Shown one piece after another: positions 39,346 to 48,323 of a stretch of 64,000 bases of DNA (position 1 is the stretch's first letter; every line of letters begins with the position of its first letter). The stretch is from the NCBI GenBank assembly GCA_963791325.1, contig CAWBRU010000009.1, forward strand, positions 255,096 to 319,095, given 5' to 3'. The stretch is from JBEVJK01 sp963791325 (GTDB lineage Bacteria; Pseudomonadota; Alphaproteobacteria; Rhizobiales; Rhizobiaceae). A program made the translations under genes and the position numbers. The notes below the pieces were generated by a model. The model had not been told where the DNA came from and did not search any database. It worked only from the letters and a program-made list of their open reading frames with translations.

Positions 39346-39562
39346 GACGCGCTGATTGCGTTTATGGCGGCGATGCCGGAATGCCACAGGCGGTCGCCTC
39401 GAAAAGAGGCTCAGCGTGCTGGAATTGCCGCAGCAAGGGACAAAGGGGGCCGAGTCTACCGAGATCGCAAACCAGCTTCAACAGGAAGCAGCTGGACTTG
39501 ATGGCAAGATGCTATCGGAAGGGGCGTGACTCCGCGATCTCGAGGGTAATTGGTTTGCAGCT
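39346..39562 (+). pseudogene. Serine recombinase C-terminal relic, copy 1
   Basis: The plus strand reads DALIAFMAAMPECHRR..., then AQRAGIAAARDKGGRVYRDR followed by KPAS, and after a frame change FNRKQLDLMARCYRKGRDSA then ISRVIGL. This is the end of a resolvase/invertase (ERxxxGIAAARxKGxYxGRKPSFTREQLDLV...AIARxxGL), including the start of the C-terminal helix-turn-helix. The catalytic N terminus is missing. A second diverged copy lies at 45870. Confidence 0.62.
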
Positions 39563-39689
39563 CGGCTGTTCTGCGCATCCAGTGTGGTAAGGTCGAGGCC
39601 AAGCATGCCCTTGAAATCTAGGGTATGTAGACTTCAGCTATGGCCGCGTCTTGCCGCCGAACGGATGGCAGTTGGGCCAGGGCACGCGG

Positions 39690-40330
39690 TCAATGTAAAC
39701 TGTCGAGCATCTGCCTGGCTTGGGTCAGGTCACGTGTATTGAACCCTTCGGTGTACGACTTATAGATCGGCTCGAGCAGATTCCGAGACTCAGCCCCGCG
39801 CCCCTGCTCGGCCCAGAGCTTGGCGAGGCCAATGGCGACGCGCAGTTCAAGTGACTTGGCACTTTGGCGCCGCGCTGTCTCACGTGCCGACAGGAACGTG
39901 GCTTCACATTCCGAGGCGGAACGCCCGCTTGACGTCAAGAGCTCGGCCTCTGTCCGCTCGTTCGGCATCCCACATGTGCTCGTGGTGGCAAGCGGCATGA
40001 TCTTTCGCCTCGGCGACGACACTCAAACCAGCTTTCGCCTCGCCCGACTTCTGCAGCGTCGTCGCCAGCATGCAAAGATAACGGACGTGATACCAACTCA
40101 CCCCCATTGCAGACCGGCCAATTAGACTTTGGCGCATGAGCGTCAAGCCTTCCTCCACAGGTCCGTGCTGGGCGGTCGCCCAACCTTGTAGGAACAGCCC
40201 TGTTACTCGCCAGTAGTGCAGGCTATGCTGATCGGCCAGAGCAACGATTGCCTCGGCATGCCCGCGCACTGCCAATGTTTCACCAAGAAGTTCGTCGAGT
40301 TCTGCGGCAGCGTAAGTTCTGACGTGGGCG
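39690..40330 (-). pseudogene. TPR-containing C-terminal fragment of a cyclase/ATPase regulator
   Basis: Two frames meet near 39960. The first reads TYAAAELDELLGETLAVRGH then AEAIVALADQHSLHYWRVTG and so on to HHEHMWDAE; the second continues RTEAELLTSSGRSASECEAT and ends ARRQSAKSLELRVAIGLAKL... YTEGFNTRDLTQARQMLDSLH. The last block is the characteristic end of AAA/TPR adenylate cyclase-like proteins. The N-terminal two thirds are missing; at about 40330 the sequence switches to an HNH gene on the other strand. Confidence 0.65.
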
Positions 40331-40487
40331 GTGAGGTTGCGCGATAGGCGTAGCGTCAGGCGCCGCGTACGATGCGCCACAGCCCGACGAGTTTGGCGGT
40401 GCCTGGCAAACCGAAGGCAGGCGAATTGAGGTCGCTTATCAAACCTTTGATCCTGAGATCCCTCTCCGGGCCTTCGTCGCTGATCTG

Positions 40488-41051
40488 GTGCCCCTTCTCC
40501 CGGCACGCAATTCACCGATTAGGAAGCAGAAGACTGGGGTCCAGGGTTACCTCTTTGCTATCCCGCCAAGGGCCGGACAGCTGTTATGCGAGCGATTGGA
40601 ATTCGTTGCGCCCGTTGAACAAGTGATTGCGGAAATCCTCGTACAGACCCTGTCTGATGAGACGACTAGGCGGGCACTCATCCAGGCCCGCCTGGGACAA
40701 GGTCGTTGGCGTCAAGACCTACTTCGGCACTGGTCGGGTCGATGTGCCATAACCGGACTTGAAGTGACTGCCTTACTTCGCGCCTCGCACATCAAGCCTT
40801 GGCGCGCATCCGACAACCGCGAACGCTTGGATGTGTTCAACGGTCTGCTGCTTTGCCCGGCATACGACGCGGCGTTCGATGCCGGCCTGGTCGGATTCAG
40901 TGACGATGGCACCGTGGCAGTCTCACCTCAGCTCCCCGCAAACCAACTTCTGGCGGCTGGGATATCCGGCTCGGCCCGGCTCTCCGACCTCAGTGACGCG
41001 CACAGAGCGTATCTCGGGTGTCATCGAGAGAGTGTGTTTATACCAGCTTGA
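40488..41051 (+). CDS. HNH endonuclease (HNH_2 type), N terminus probably lost
   Basis: 187 residues from a GTG. The nuclease core is well preserved: HWSGRCAITGLEVTALLRAS, HIKPWRASDNRERLDVFNGL and LLCPAYDAAFDAGLVGF. The same frame is open and family-like back to 40335 (YQTFDPEIPLRAFVADL) without an ATG, so the gene was probably longer and was cut at the junction with the TPR relic. Related proteins act as stand-alone restriction or defence nucleases; no methylase is visible nearby. Confidence 0.75.
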   Translation: MPLLPARNSPIRKQKTGVQGYLFAIPPRAGQLLCERLEFVAPVEQVIAEILVQTLSDETTRRALIQARLGQGRWRQDLLRHWSGRCAITGLEVTALLRASHIKPWRASDNRERLDVFNGLLLCPAYDAAFDAGLVGFSDDGTVAVSPQLPANQLLAAGISGSARLSDLSDAHRAYLGCHRESVFIPA

Positions 41052-41716
41052 CAGGTGCCAGAACATAGCTGCCATATCGGCACCATTAGCTTGAACATTC
41101 AAGTTTTCAGCTCTGGATCCCAGCCAGGCCAGACGTCGCTCAGGCAGGAGCCCCGGTCATTCGGCGGCCGGGGGCGGTGGACTTCTTGGGCCCCTGAAAC
41201 GGCCTAGTCAAATGGCTTCCCGAGCGCACGAGAAACCTGCTATTGAAAAGCTTGCATCCTAAGAGGGCTTCGGCCCGCCAACCGGCCTTGGCCGGCAACG
41301 GTGGCACGACGATGTGGTCCTGAGGAGCTACAATAGGTCGAAACCTCTCCACGATTGCTGACACGCTGCCGAGAATGCCGGCACCCCTGGAAAAGAAGCT
41401 GTGTGGAAGAACCCTTCCTCTGCCCCAACGCGACGCGCCGAGCCCGGTCGGCACTAGGGTCCTGCGTGGTGTGTCAGTATGCCCTTGCTATTGGTATCTA
41501 CGCGACGGCGATCGGTCACGCTTGGATTGGTGGCGCGCCGAGTTTTTTTGGGGCTCGCAGTAGAAATAGCCAAACCGCGCTATGACTATAGCCCATGGCT
41601 TAACCGAGCCGGGGCTGGTCTTCCTCGCCACCAAAGATCCTGCCTTTTCGTGCCGCCTGGACATCTCCGTCTGCGAAGCCGGCTACAATGTGGTTGCAAG
41701 CAGCTTTCTGGCAGCG
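41052..41716. other. Gene-free or unrecognised stretch
   Basis: About 665 bases between the HNH gene and the end of the histidine kinase. Overlapping frames of 60-105 codons exist on both strands but none has a ribosome-binding site plus family signature. Codon usage does not favour one frame. Confidence 0.4.
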
Positions 41717-42757
41717 TCAGGAATAGGACGGCACAAGGCGCAATTCTCTAAGAGGCAGAACCATTGTGAAGACCAGGCCCTCGGGGCGATAGTCCAATGC
41801 AACCGCTGCATTACATTGGACCGCCAGAACTTTCTCTAGCAACGTTGTGCCAAAACCACGTCGCTTTGGCGCCCCTACTCGTGGGCCGCCGCGTTCGCGC
41901 CATTGCAGATCAACGACCTCCTTGTTGCCTGACCGAGAAACGGCCCAGTGAACGTCTAGCCGACCCAGCGGCCATGAAAGCGCCCGAACTTGGACGAGTT
42001 AGAGGCAAGTTCGTGGAAGGCCATCCCGACGGGGATGGCGACGTCGGCTACGAGCGAAACTTCTGGTCCGTCGAGAGATATGCGCGATTGGTGGGTGTCG
42101 TCATAGTGCCGCAGTTCTAGCTCCAAAAGCTTTCGCAAGGACGCCGTCTGCCAATAGTCATCTGTCAGCATGGAATGGGTATCTGCCAGAGACACAATCC
42201 GAGCAGAGAAATCGCGGACAAAATCGTCGACCGTATCGTTAGACTTGGCAGTGGCGCTCATCATCGCTTTTACGTTGGCCAACGTATTCTTAACGCGGTG
42301 ATGTAGCTCGCGAATGAGGAGCTTTTGCCGAGCCGAAATCGCCTCTTTCTCCTCGATGTAAGATTTCACCTCAAGCTGGCGGGCGCGAGCGCGCAGTGCG
42401 GAACGGACTGAATTGGCAAGACTGGAGGCCAGGAAAGGTCTTTCAAGAACGATCATATATCTGTCAAGGAAGCCAAGCCGCTTGTCGAATTCCGTACCGC
42501 GCATTGTTAGAAGCACAATAGGAAAATCTGACCATGGCGGCTGGCGTTCAAGCCAGAGCGGCAAGTTGGGTCCGGTCAGAATTGACGAGCGCTTCTTCGG
42601 CTACGACGAGACAATGCGCTTCATCTATTAGAGAGAGCACTTGTTGAAGGTTTGCGCACACTCGGACCTCAATATTGGGCGAGGCCAAGATCGATGCTGC
42701 AACCTGACTGTCACGTCCAAATGGAACAAGCACCAGAACTGAAAGTGTCGATGGCAT
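41717..42757 (-). pseudogene. HWE-type histidine kinase with N-terminal receiver-like domain, two frameshifts
   Basis: About 346 residues when repaired. A receiver-like N terminus (LSVLVLVPFGRDSQVAASIL ... CLVVAEEAL ... WLERQPPWSDFPIVLLTMRG) precedes the HWE/HisKA_2 phospho-acceptor helix (LIRELHHRVKNTLANVKAMM), the N-box (GMAFHELASNSSKFG) and, in a third frame, the end of the ATPase domain (VVDLQWRERGGPRV, KRRGFGTTLLEKVL, LVFTMVLPL). Shifts lie near 42555-42560 (one extra base) and 41955-41985. The ATG shares one base with the stop of the KaiC-like gene, so the two are coupled. Confidence 0.75.
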
Positions 42758-44327
42758 TACCGGACAGGATCGTTGAGAAGGTCGGCCTGCTTGCCCTCAA
42801 ATACCGGCACCCCAGTCAAAATGCCTCGGAATTTAGACAAGGGCTCCCCAACCGTCACGCCTTGACCGCTTATCCTGAATTCACGAATGGTGTCTTCGTG
42901 GGGGCCGACGCGCTTTTTTACCACTGATATCGCGCGCCTCAAGCGGCCTCCGTTTTCAAAAAACCTAAGCAGCATCACAGAATCGCAAAGATAAGTCATA
43001 TCAACTGGCACGGACATGCTTCCAATCAACCCGTGATTGGCAAGAAGCAAGATCGTAACGACCGCCTTTTGGTTAAGATAAGTGAGAATTCTCATGCATT
43101 TGCAACACGAGGTGCTGCTCTTCCGACATTGCATTTAAATAGCCCGTAAGGCTGTCGATAACGACTATTTTGGCAGCTGACGCTTCAACCGCCGCACGGA
43201 TCCGATATGACAATTCTCCAGGGGAAAGTTCCGCCGGGTCCACTCGTTCAAGCAGCAGCCTTTCGTCGTCAACGAATTTTTTAAGATCGAGACCGAGACC
43301 CGATGCTCTAGCCAGAAATATGTGGCTTGTTTCGTCGAAGAGCAGCACCAAAACGTTCTCGCCGCGAGTTAGGGCTGCATGACAATAGGAACAGGCGATA
43401 GTTGATTTCCCCACGCCCGACGGACCCATCAACAGCGTGCTCGTGCCACGCTCCAACCCACCTCCTACCAATGTGTCGAGAGAGGTTCCACTGGTGGCGG
43501 GCGCACCTGGTTGGGCCACCTCATGCTCGGAAGCCACAAGTCGTGGAAACACTGCAACACCGCCCCGGCGGATGACAAAGTCGTGGTACCCACCCCGGAT
43601 CTCCACCCCGCGCATCTTAATCACCCGTAGCCGGCGTCGCTCTCCCCCGTAGACAGGCGACAACTGCTCCATGCGAATCACGCCGTGGCTGATCGAATGA
43701 AGGTTCAGATCGTCATGCTCGGCTGTGAGGTCATCAAGAAGAAGAACAGTCACATTGTTGAGCAGGAAAAAGCTCTTTAGCGCAAGCACCTGCCGGCGAT
43801 AGCGGAGTGAACCTTGAGACAAGAGACGAATTTCGGAGAGAGAATTCGAACACAACTCGATCGGGTCGAACGCGGTCAATTTCGGCAAGCGCCGTCGTTA
43901 TTGTCTCGCCGAGTTCGAGATCGGAAGAATGAACCAAGGTTTGCAGCTTTGAAGCATCCAAGCTCAACTCTGGCGGGACTAACTCCAGGATCTCGATGTT
44001 CTCCAGTGACCAGCCATGGCGGGTCGCTACCGAAAGTAATTCACGCTTGCTCTCTGAAAGAGTTATATAAAGGCACCTTTCGCCGTTAAAGGCGCCCTCG
44101 ATCAAGAACTGCAACCCCAGCGTAGTCTTGCCCGATCCGGGCCGACCTTCCACGAGGTGAGATCGGAATTTGGCGTAACCGCCGCGAAGAATATAATCGA
44201 GGCCATCAATGCCGGAAGAGATCGGTGATGCGTCATCTCGGTCCACTTCGGCCCCACTCGACTGGTTGCGGACCAGAATAACGGCGGTGGTTTTTGGTGG
44301 TTCCACTCGCCGGCAAGCGCACAGCAT
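42757..44327 (-). pseudogene. KaiC-like tandem RecA ATPase, two frameshifts
   Basis: About 522 residues when repaired. Two RecA/KaiC domains: the first has VEGRPGSGKTTLGLQFLIEG (Walker A) and DRVRPDRVVFDSLSEIRLL (after repair), the second MGPSGVGKSTIACSYCHAAL and AAKIVVIDSLTGYLNAM. Both frame changes are single extra A's inside GAATTC, near 43843 and 43088; reading GATTC restores VVFDSLSEIRLL and QMHEILTYLNQ exactly as in the family. Such KaiC homologues with adjacent kinases act as signalling ATPases in non-cyanobacteria; no kaiB is present. Start codon uncertain. Confidence 0.8.
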
Positions 44328-44451
44328 TTTGTCGGAGGCGTTGTGGCAAAATCTGGGTCACGGGTGCAGAACGTCGAGGCAAACCGACACGCCTGGCGCC
44401 TGCCCCGCCCCTGGCAGGCCGATACCAGGACTGACATCTTGAATATTGACG

Positions 44452-44907
44452 CTAGGCCCAGATTGGTTCCGGATGAGCAAAGGCAGCCCCGCCGCCCGCT
44501 CTCGGCCGTGGTGCCACATCGGCCGGGCAGGGCGGTGGATCGTCGTCATCATCCGGCCAGCGCCCGCGTCGCAGCCATTGCCGTAACGGCATTCTGCGGC
44601 GCTTGAATGGTTGTTTCCAGAGCAAGGATCGACACTTCGGGGCTCGCTCGGCGGGCTCGTCCAACGCTTTCAGAGCGCGCAAAATATCGTCAAGTTTGAC
44701 GATCGAGCCATCAGGCAGTTGGCGCAGCGCAGGTAGGTGGGAGACGGCGTTGGCGTCGGATGCCCAGGCCGCCAGGACGGCCCGCTTCTCTGGGGTCGTC
44801 AGTCGGAAATCCTCTAGAACCTGCTGAGGATGACCGAACACCTCGAACGGTAACTCCTGGTGTTCAAGGTTCGGTTTTCTATCTGAACAGTTCTGGATGT
44901 TGATCAT
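44452..44907 (-). CDS. Conserved hypothetical protein downstream of hsp20
   Basis: 151 residues from the ATG at 44907. The central part (PEKRAVLAAWASDANAVSHL, LPDGSIVKLDDILRALKALD) is well conserved among Rhizobiales proteins I recall next to small heat-shock genes; the C terminus is basic then DDDDDPPPCPA, a possible metal-binding or low-complexity tail. It begins 77 bases past hsp20 on the same strand and is probably co-transcribed with it. No function known. Confidence 0.68.
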   Translation of the reverse strand: MINIQNCSDRKPNLEHQELPFEVFGHPQQVLEDFRLTTPEKRAVLAAWASDANAVSHLPALRQLPDGSIVKLDDILRALKALDEPAERAPKCRSLLWKQPFKRRRMPLRQWLRRGRWPDDDDDPPPCPADVAPRPRAGGGAAFAHPEPIWA

Positions 44908-44984
44908 CTCCGTGCTCCGCAATCCCGGCCTCCCGGCGCAGGCCGGGAGGCGAACCGCAGTGGTGAGTGATGTGGCTGGGATCG

Positions 44985-45470
44985 TCAGGCCGCTTTACGT
45001 CCTGGCTGGAGATCCTGGGCGATCTGATCGACCTTGCCGGCGGCGCCGGTCGAGTTTGCACCTTGGACGGCGATACGACGCGGCTTCATCTCGTCGGGGA
45101 TCTCGCGAACCAGGTCGATCGAAAGCAGACCGTTCTCCATGGAAGCTTGCGCAACCTTCACGTAGTCGGCGAGCTTGAACACCTGCTTGAAGTTACCTAC
45201 AGCGAGGCCACGGTAAAGCACTTGGCGATCGTTCTGCTCGGGCTTCTTCTGGCCAGTTACCGTGAGCTCCGGGCCGTGCTGGGTCAACTCGACTTCATCC
45301 GCACCAAAGCCGGCCACGGCCATGATGATGCGGTAGTCGTTCTCACTCTTCTTCTCGATGTTATAGGGCGGCCACTCCGTCCGCACGCTGTTGTCGAGCA
45401 TGTCGAAGAGCCGGTCAAAGCCGACCGTAGACCGAAAAAGGGGGGCAAATTCAGAGCTTCTCATAGCCAT
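44985..45470 (-). CDS. hsp20: Hsp20/IbpA-type small heat-shock protein
   Basis: 161 residues; the ATG at 45470 follows CGGAGGAT. The alpha-crystallin domain runs from about residue 35 to 130 (PPYNIEKKSENDYRIIMAVA, then GFGADEVEL; VLYRGLAVGNFKQVFKLADY), and ENGLLSIDLVREIPDEMKPR ends the core with the IxV-like C-terminal tail RRIAV. It is an ATP-independent holdase chaperone in the cytoplasm. The 5' leader has ROSE thermometer features. Confidence 0.93.
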   Translation of the reverse strand: MAMRSSEFAPLFRSTVGFDRLFDMLDNSVRTEWPPYNIEKKSENDYRIIMAVAGFGADEVELTQHGPELTVTGQKKPEQNDRQVLYRGLAVGNFKQVFKLADYVKVAQASMENGLLSIDLVREIPDEMKPRRIAVQGANSTGAAGKVDQIAQDLQPGRKAA

Positions 45471-45550
45471 ATCCTCCGAAAGCAACATGGGTACAAGCAG
45501 CGCCGCAGCGTTCCCGCGACGCCGGGTTGTCGAGCCAAAGCCTCGACGGC
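45471..45550 (-). promoter_or_regulatory. ROSE-type RNA thermometer in the hsp20 leader
   Basis: Immediately before the hsp20 ATG the message reads GTTGCTTTCGGAGGATATG. The TTGCT box can pair with the GGAGGA Shine-Dalgarno sequence across a short loop, the diagnostic 3' hairpin of ROSE elements, which melts on heating. A second helix (GTCGAG with CTCGAC, plus-strand 45529-45547) lies upstream, as in multi-hairpin ROSE leaders of rhizobial small heat-shock genes. Confidence 0.72.
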
Positions 45551-45869
45551 AATCGATCTGGGAAATGCCAGAAATCTCGTCAATAGGAAGGCACAGAATT
45601 TTTTTCGGCCTGCCACACCCTTGCACTGGCGCGGTATGGCATTGAACCGCTCTGGAGACAACGACCCGACATGAGGAGTTCCAGCTCGGCAGCAAATGCG
45701 AGCCGCACAAGTCATCGCCTCGGCGGCGTACAAATCTGCCTGTCCCGCGACTGCGGAGGCGTCTCCGATGCGATCCGCCACGTCATGCGCGACGGGGTGG
45801 TCACCAAGACAGTCATCAACGGCATGACCTTCGACGCCAGACGAAGGACCCGATTCAGCAGGCTGTGCG

Positions 45870-46010
45870 GACGCCCTGATCGCGTCCCCGGCAGCGATGG
45901 CCGAAGCCACAGGCAGCTGTCACCAAGATACTCAGCGGGCCGGAACTGCCGCTGCAAGCAAGGGCCGGACTTACCGAGGTTGGAAGCCTAGTTTCCACGG
46001 GAGCAGCTAG
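45870..46010 (+). pseudogene. Serine recombinase C-terminal relic, copy 2
   Basis: The plus strand reads DALIASPAAMAEATGSCHQD, then TQRAGTAAASKGRTYRGWKP followed by SFHGSS and a stop. It aligns with copy 1 at 39346 (DALIAFMAAM..., AQRAGIAAARDKGGRVYRDR) and, like it, leaves frame just after KPS/KPAS. Only the C-terminal segment is left. Confidence 0.55.
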
Positions 46011-46121
46011 TCTCTACGCGTGAGCCGGTAACCTTTCCGCATAGCAGACGGAATTAGCTTTGACCCGCGCCCTGATACCGAGGAGCGACGTAAAGCTATT
46101 TTTTGGATCTGTGATGCAAAC

Positions 46122-48158
46122 TCACACGAAAGCCATCAGACGGTAAGCGTCCAGGATCGCGGCGTGGATGTTGCGGCTGGCGACCGCATCGCCGATCCGG
46201 AAGAGGCGGAAGCTGCCGTCGGGATTGCTGGACACAGTTTGAGGCTTTCCGGCGACCAAGGCTCTATAGTCCACCTCGCCGTGGTTGACCGACTGGTCCC
46301 TGAGGTCGAAGTAGAGCTCGTCGAGCGGCGTGGTCCCATACTCGACCACGACCTGGTCGGCCTCCTTCTCGATCTTGCGCTTGGCATATTCGTCGTCGAA
46401 GATCGCCGCGATCTTGTTGCCCCGCCGCTCCAGACGCTCCAGGCGCAAATTGAGCGTGATCTTGGCGTCGGCAATGTTCAGCGCGCGAATATAGGCGGGG
46501 TAATTGGTCGAGCCGATGTCCGCCGCGAGGATCCGTTCCGGAGTCACCACCTCCATAGCGGCACCTGTCTGAGCAACATACTCGGCAATCGTCATTCCCG
46601 GATGCGAGCCGTTGCTGTCGCACAAAAGGACGGAGGCAGCAGGCGAGACGGAGCCGCTCAAGATGTCCCAGCTGGTGGTGGCGAGATCCTGACCGGCGCT
46701 GATCAGGTCGAGATTGGGCATGCCGCCGGTCGCGACGATGACGCAATCGGGTGCCTCCGCCAGGATATCGCTCGCCTCGGCAAAGGTGTTGTAGCGTATC
46801 GGAACCCCCAGCCGCTCACACTCCTCGAGACGCCAGTCGATGACCCCCAAGATCTCGCGCCGGCGCTTCAGGGCGGCAGTGAGAATGACCTGGCCGCCGG
46901 CGCGCGAGGCCGCCTCGAAGACCTGGACATTATGGCCGCGCTCGGCTGCGACCCGCGCCGCCTCGAGGCCACCTGGGCCCGCGCCGACGACGACGACCTT
47001 CTTGGGCGGGCCCGCCGACCTCGTGATCGTGTGCGGCAGGACCTCCTCGCGGCCCGTCGCTGCATTGTGGACGCAAACGGCTTGGCCGCCGTAGATCGAG
47101 TCGATGCAGTAGCCCATGCCAACGCAAGGTCGGATCTGCGATTCGCGACCCTCGATGACCTTTCGGGCGATGTGAGGGTCAGCCATATGCGCCCGCGTCA
47201 TGGCCACCATGTCAAGCTTGCCGCTGGCAATCGCATGACGTGCGGTCGCCACGTCCTGGATCCGCGCGGCATGAAAGGTCGGCAGCCGGATCTGGCTTCG
47301 CACATGCCCGGCGAAGTCCAGATGCGGGGCAGACGGTGCGCCCATGGTGGGGATGACGCGGCTCAGCCCTTCATCCGTGGCGACCCGACCGCGGATGACG
47401 TTGATGAAGTCGATCATCCCGTCGGCATTCAGCCGCCGGGCGATCTCGACGCCCTCATCCGCCGACAGGCCGGCCTCCCATTGCTCATCATTGACCATGC
47501 GGACCCCGACGATGAAGTCGCGTCCGATCCGCTTGCGGATTTCGGAGAGGATGTCGCGGATGAGGCGCATGCGGTTGTCGAGCGAGCCGCCATACGCATC
47601 GGTTCGTTTGTTGGTGCCTGGCGACCAGAAATGGGCGACCAGGTGAGAGGCGCATTCGAGCTCCAATCCATCCAGCCCGGCATCGCGGACGCGCTCCGCC
47701 GCATCGCCATAGGCGCGAATGACGCGGTCGAAATCCCAGTCCTCCATCACCTTGGGAAAGTGCCGATGCGCGGGCTCCGGAATGCCGGAGGCCGCGATGA
47801 GGGGCAGCCAGTCGGCTTTGTTCCAGTTGGTCCGGCTGCCCATATGCGTCATTTGGATCATCACGGCGGCGCCGTGATCATGGACGTCGTCAGCGAGCTC
47901 GCGCAGCCATTTGACGCATTCGTCCTTGTGAAGCTGAATGTTGCCGAATGCTTGTGGGCTATCGATGTCGACCACCGAGGAGCCGCCGATCATCGTCAGG
48001 GCCAGGCCGCCTTTCGCCTTCTCGGCGTGATAGAGGCGATACCGATCCTTCGGCAGTCCGTCGTCCGTGTAGCCGGGCTCGTGCGCTGTCGACATCAGGC
48101 GGTTGCGCAGGGTCAGATGCTTGAGCTGAAAGGGCTGCAGAAGGGGATCGTTCAACAC
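46122..48158 (-). CDS. NADH:flavin oxidoreductase / DgcA-like N-demethylase
   Basis: 678 residues from a GTG. The N-terminal half is an Old Yellow Enzyme FMN barrel (FQLKHLTLRNRLMSTAHEPG, about residues 10-30; GLDGLELECASHLVAHFWSP). The cluster-binding stretch RPCVGMGYCIDSIYGGQAVC has three cysteines rather than the CxxCxxC...C set of trimethylamine dehydrogenase, as I recall for DgcA and N-methylproline demethylases. The C-terminal half has two dinucleotide folds (KKVVVVGAGPGGLEAARVAA near residue 390). It would remove N-methyl groups from a betaine-derived amine. Last gene of the six-gene minus-strand unit. Confidence 0.86.
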   Translation of the reverse strand: MLNDPLLQPFQLKHLTLRNRLMSTAHEPGYTDDGLPKDRYRLYHAEKAKGGLALTMIGGSSVVDIDSPQAFGNIQLHKDECVKWLRELADDVHDHGAAVMIQMTHMGSRTNWNKADWLPLIAASGIPEPAHRHFPKVMEDWDFDRVIRAYGDAAERVRDAGLDGLELECASHLVAHFWSPGTNKRTDAYGGSLDNRMRLIRDILSEIRKRIGRDFIVGVRMVNDEQWEAGLSADEGVEIARRLNADGMIDFINVIRGRVATDEGLSRVIPTMGAPSAPHLDFAGHVRSQIRLPTFHAARIQDVATARHAIASGKLDMVAMTRAHMADPHIARKVIEGRESQIRPCVGMGYCIDSIYGGQAVCVHNAATGREEVLPHTITRSAGPPKKVVVVGAGPGGLEAARVAAERGHNVQVFEAASRAGGQVILTAALKRRREILGVIDWRLEECERLGVPIRYNTFAEASDILAEAPDCVIVATGGMPNLDLISAGQDLATTSWDILSGSVSPAASVLLCDSNGSHPGMTIAEYVAQTGAAMEVVTPERILAADIGSTNYPAYIRALNIADAKITLNLRLERLERRGNKIAAIFDDEYAKRKIEKEADQVVVEYGTTPLDELYFDLRDQSVNHGEVDYRALVAGKPQTVSSNPDGSFRLFRIGDAVASRNIHAAILDAYRLMAFV

Positions 48159-48323
48159 GTGCCAAATCCTAGCCGGCTGGGGTTAAGGGCCTTGCTGCTC
48201 AGGTCGAATTCGAAATCCGTCAGGTGCCGAGGCTCCCGTCCCCAAGTGCAGAGCAGCTCATTGCGATAAGCCAGAAACGGTTCAGCGCCTTGCGGAGGCG
48301 GTGACGAGATGCGCGTACGGGAG

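Noticed and set aside
41582..41839. 85-codon plus-strand ORF that looks faintly like a receiver domain
   Set aside because: Half of it is antisense to the restored end of the histidine kinase, and the similarity is too weak to claim.
45550..45670. RpoH-type heat-shock promoter for hsp20
   Set aside because: CCTATTG could be a -10 box but no CTTG-type -35 lies at the right distance, so I do not call it.
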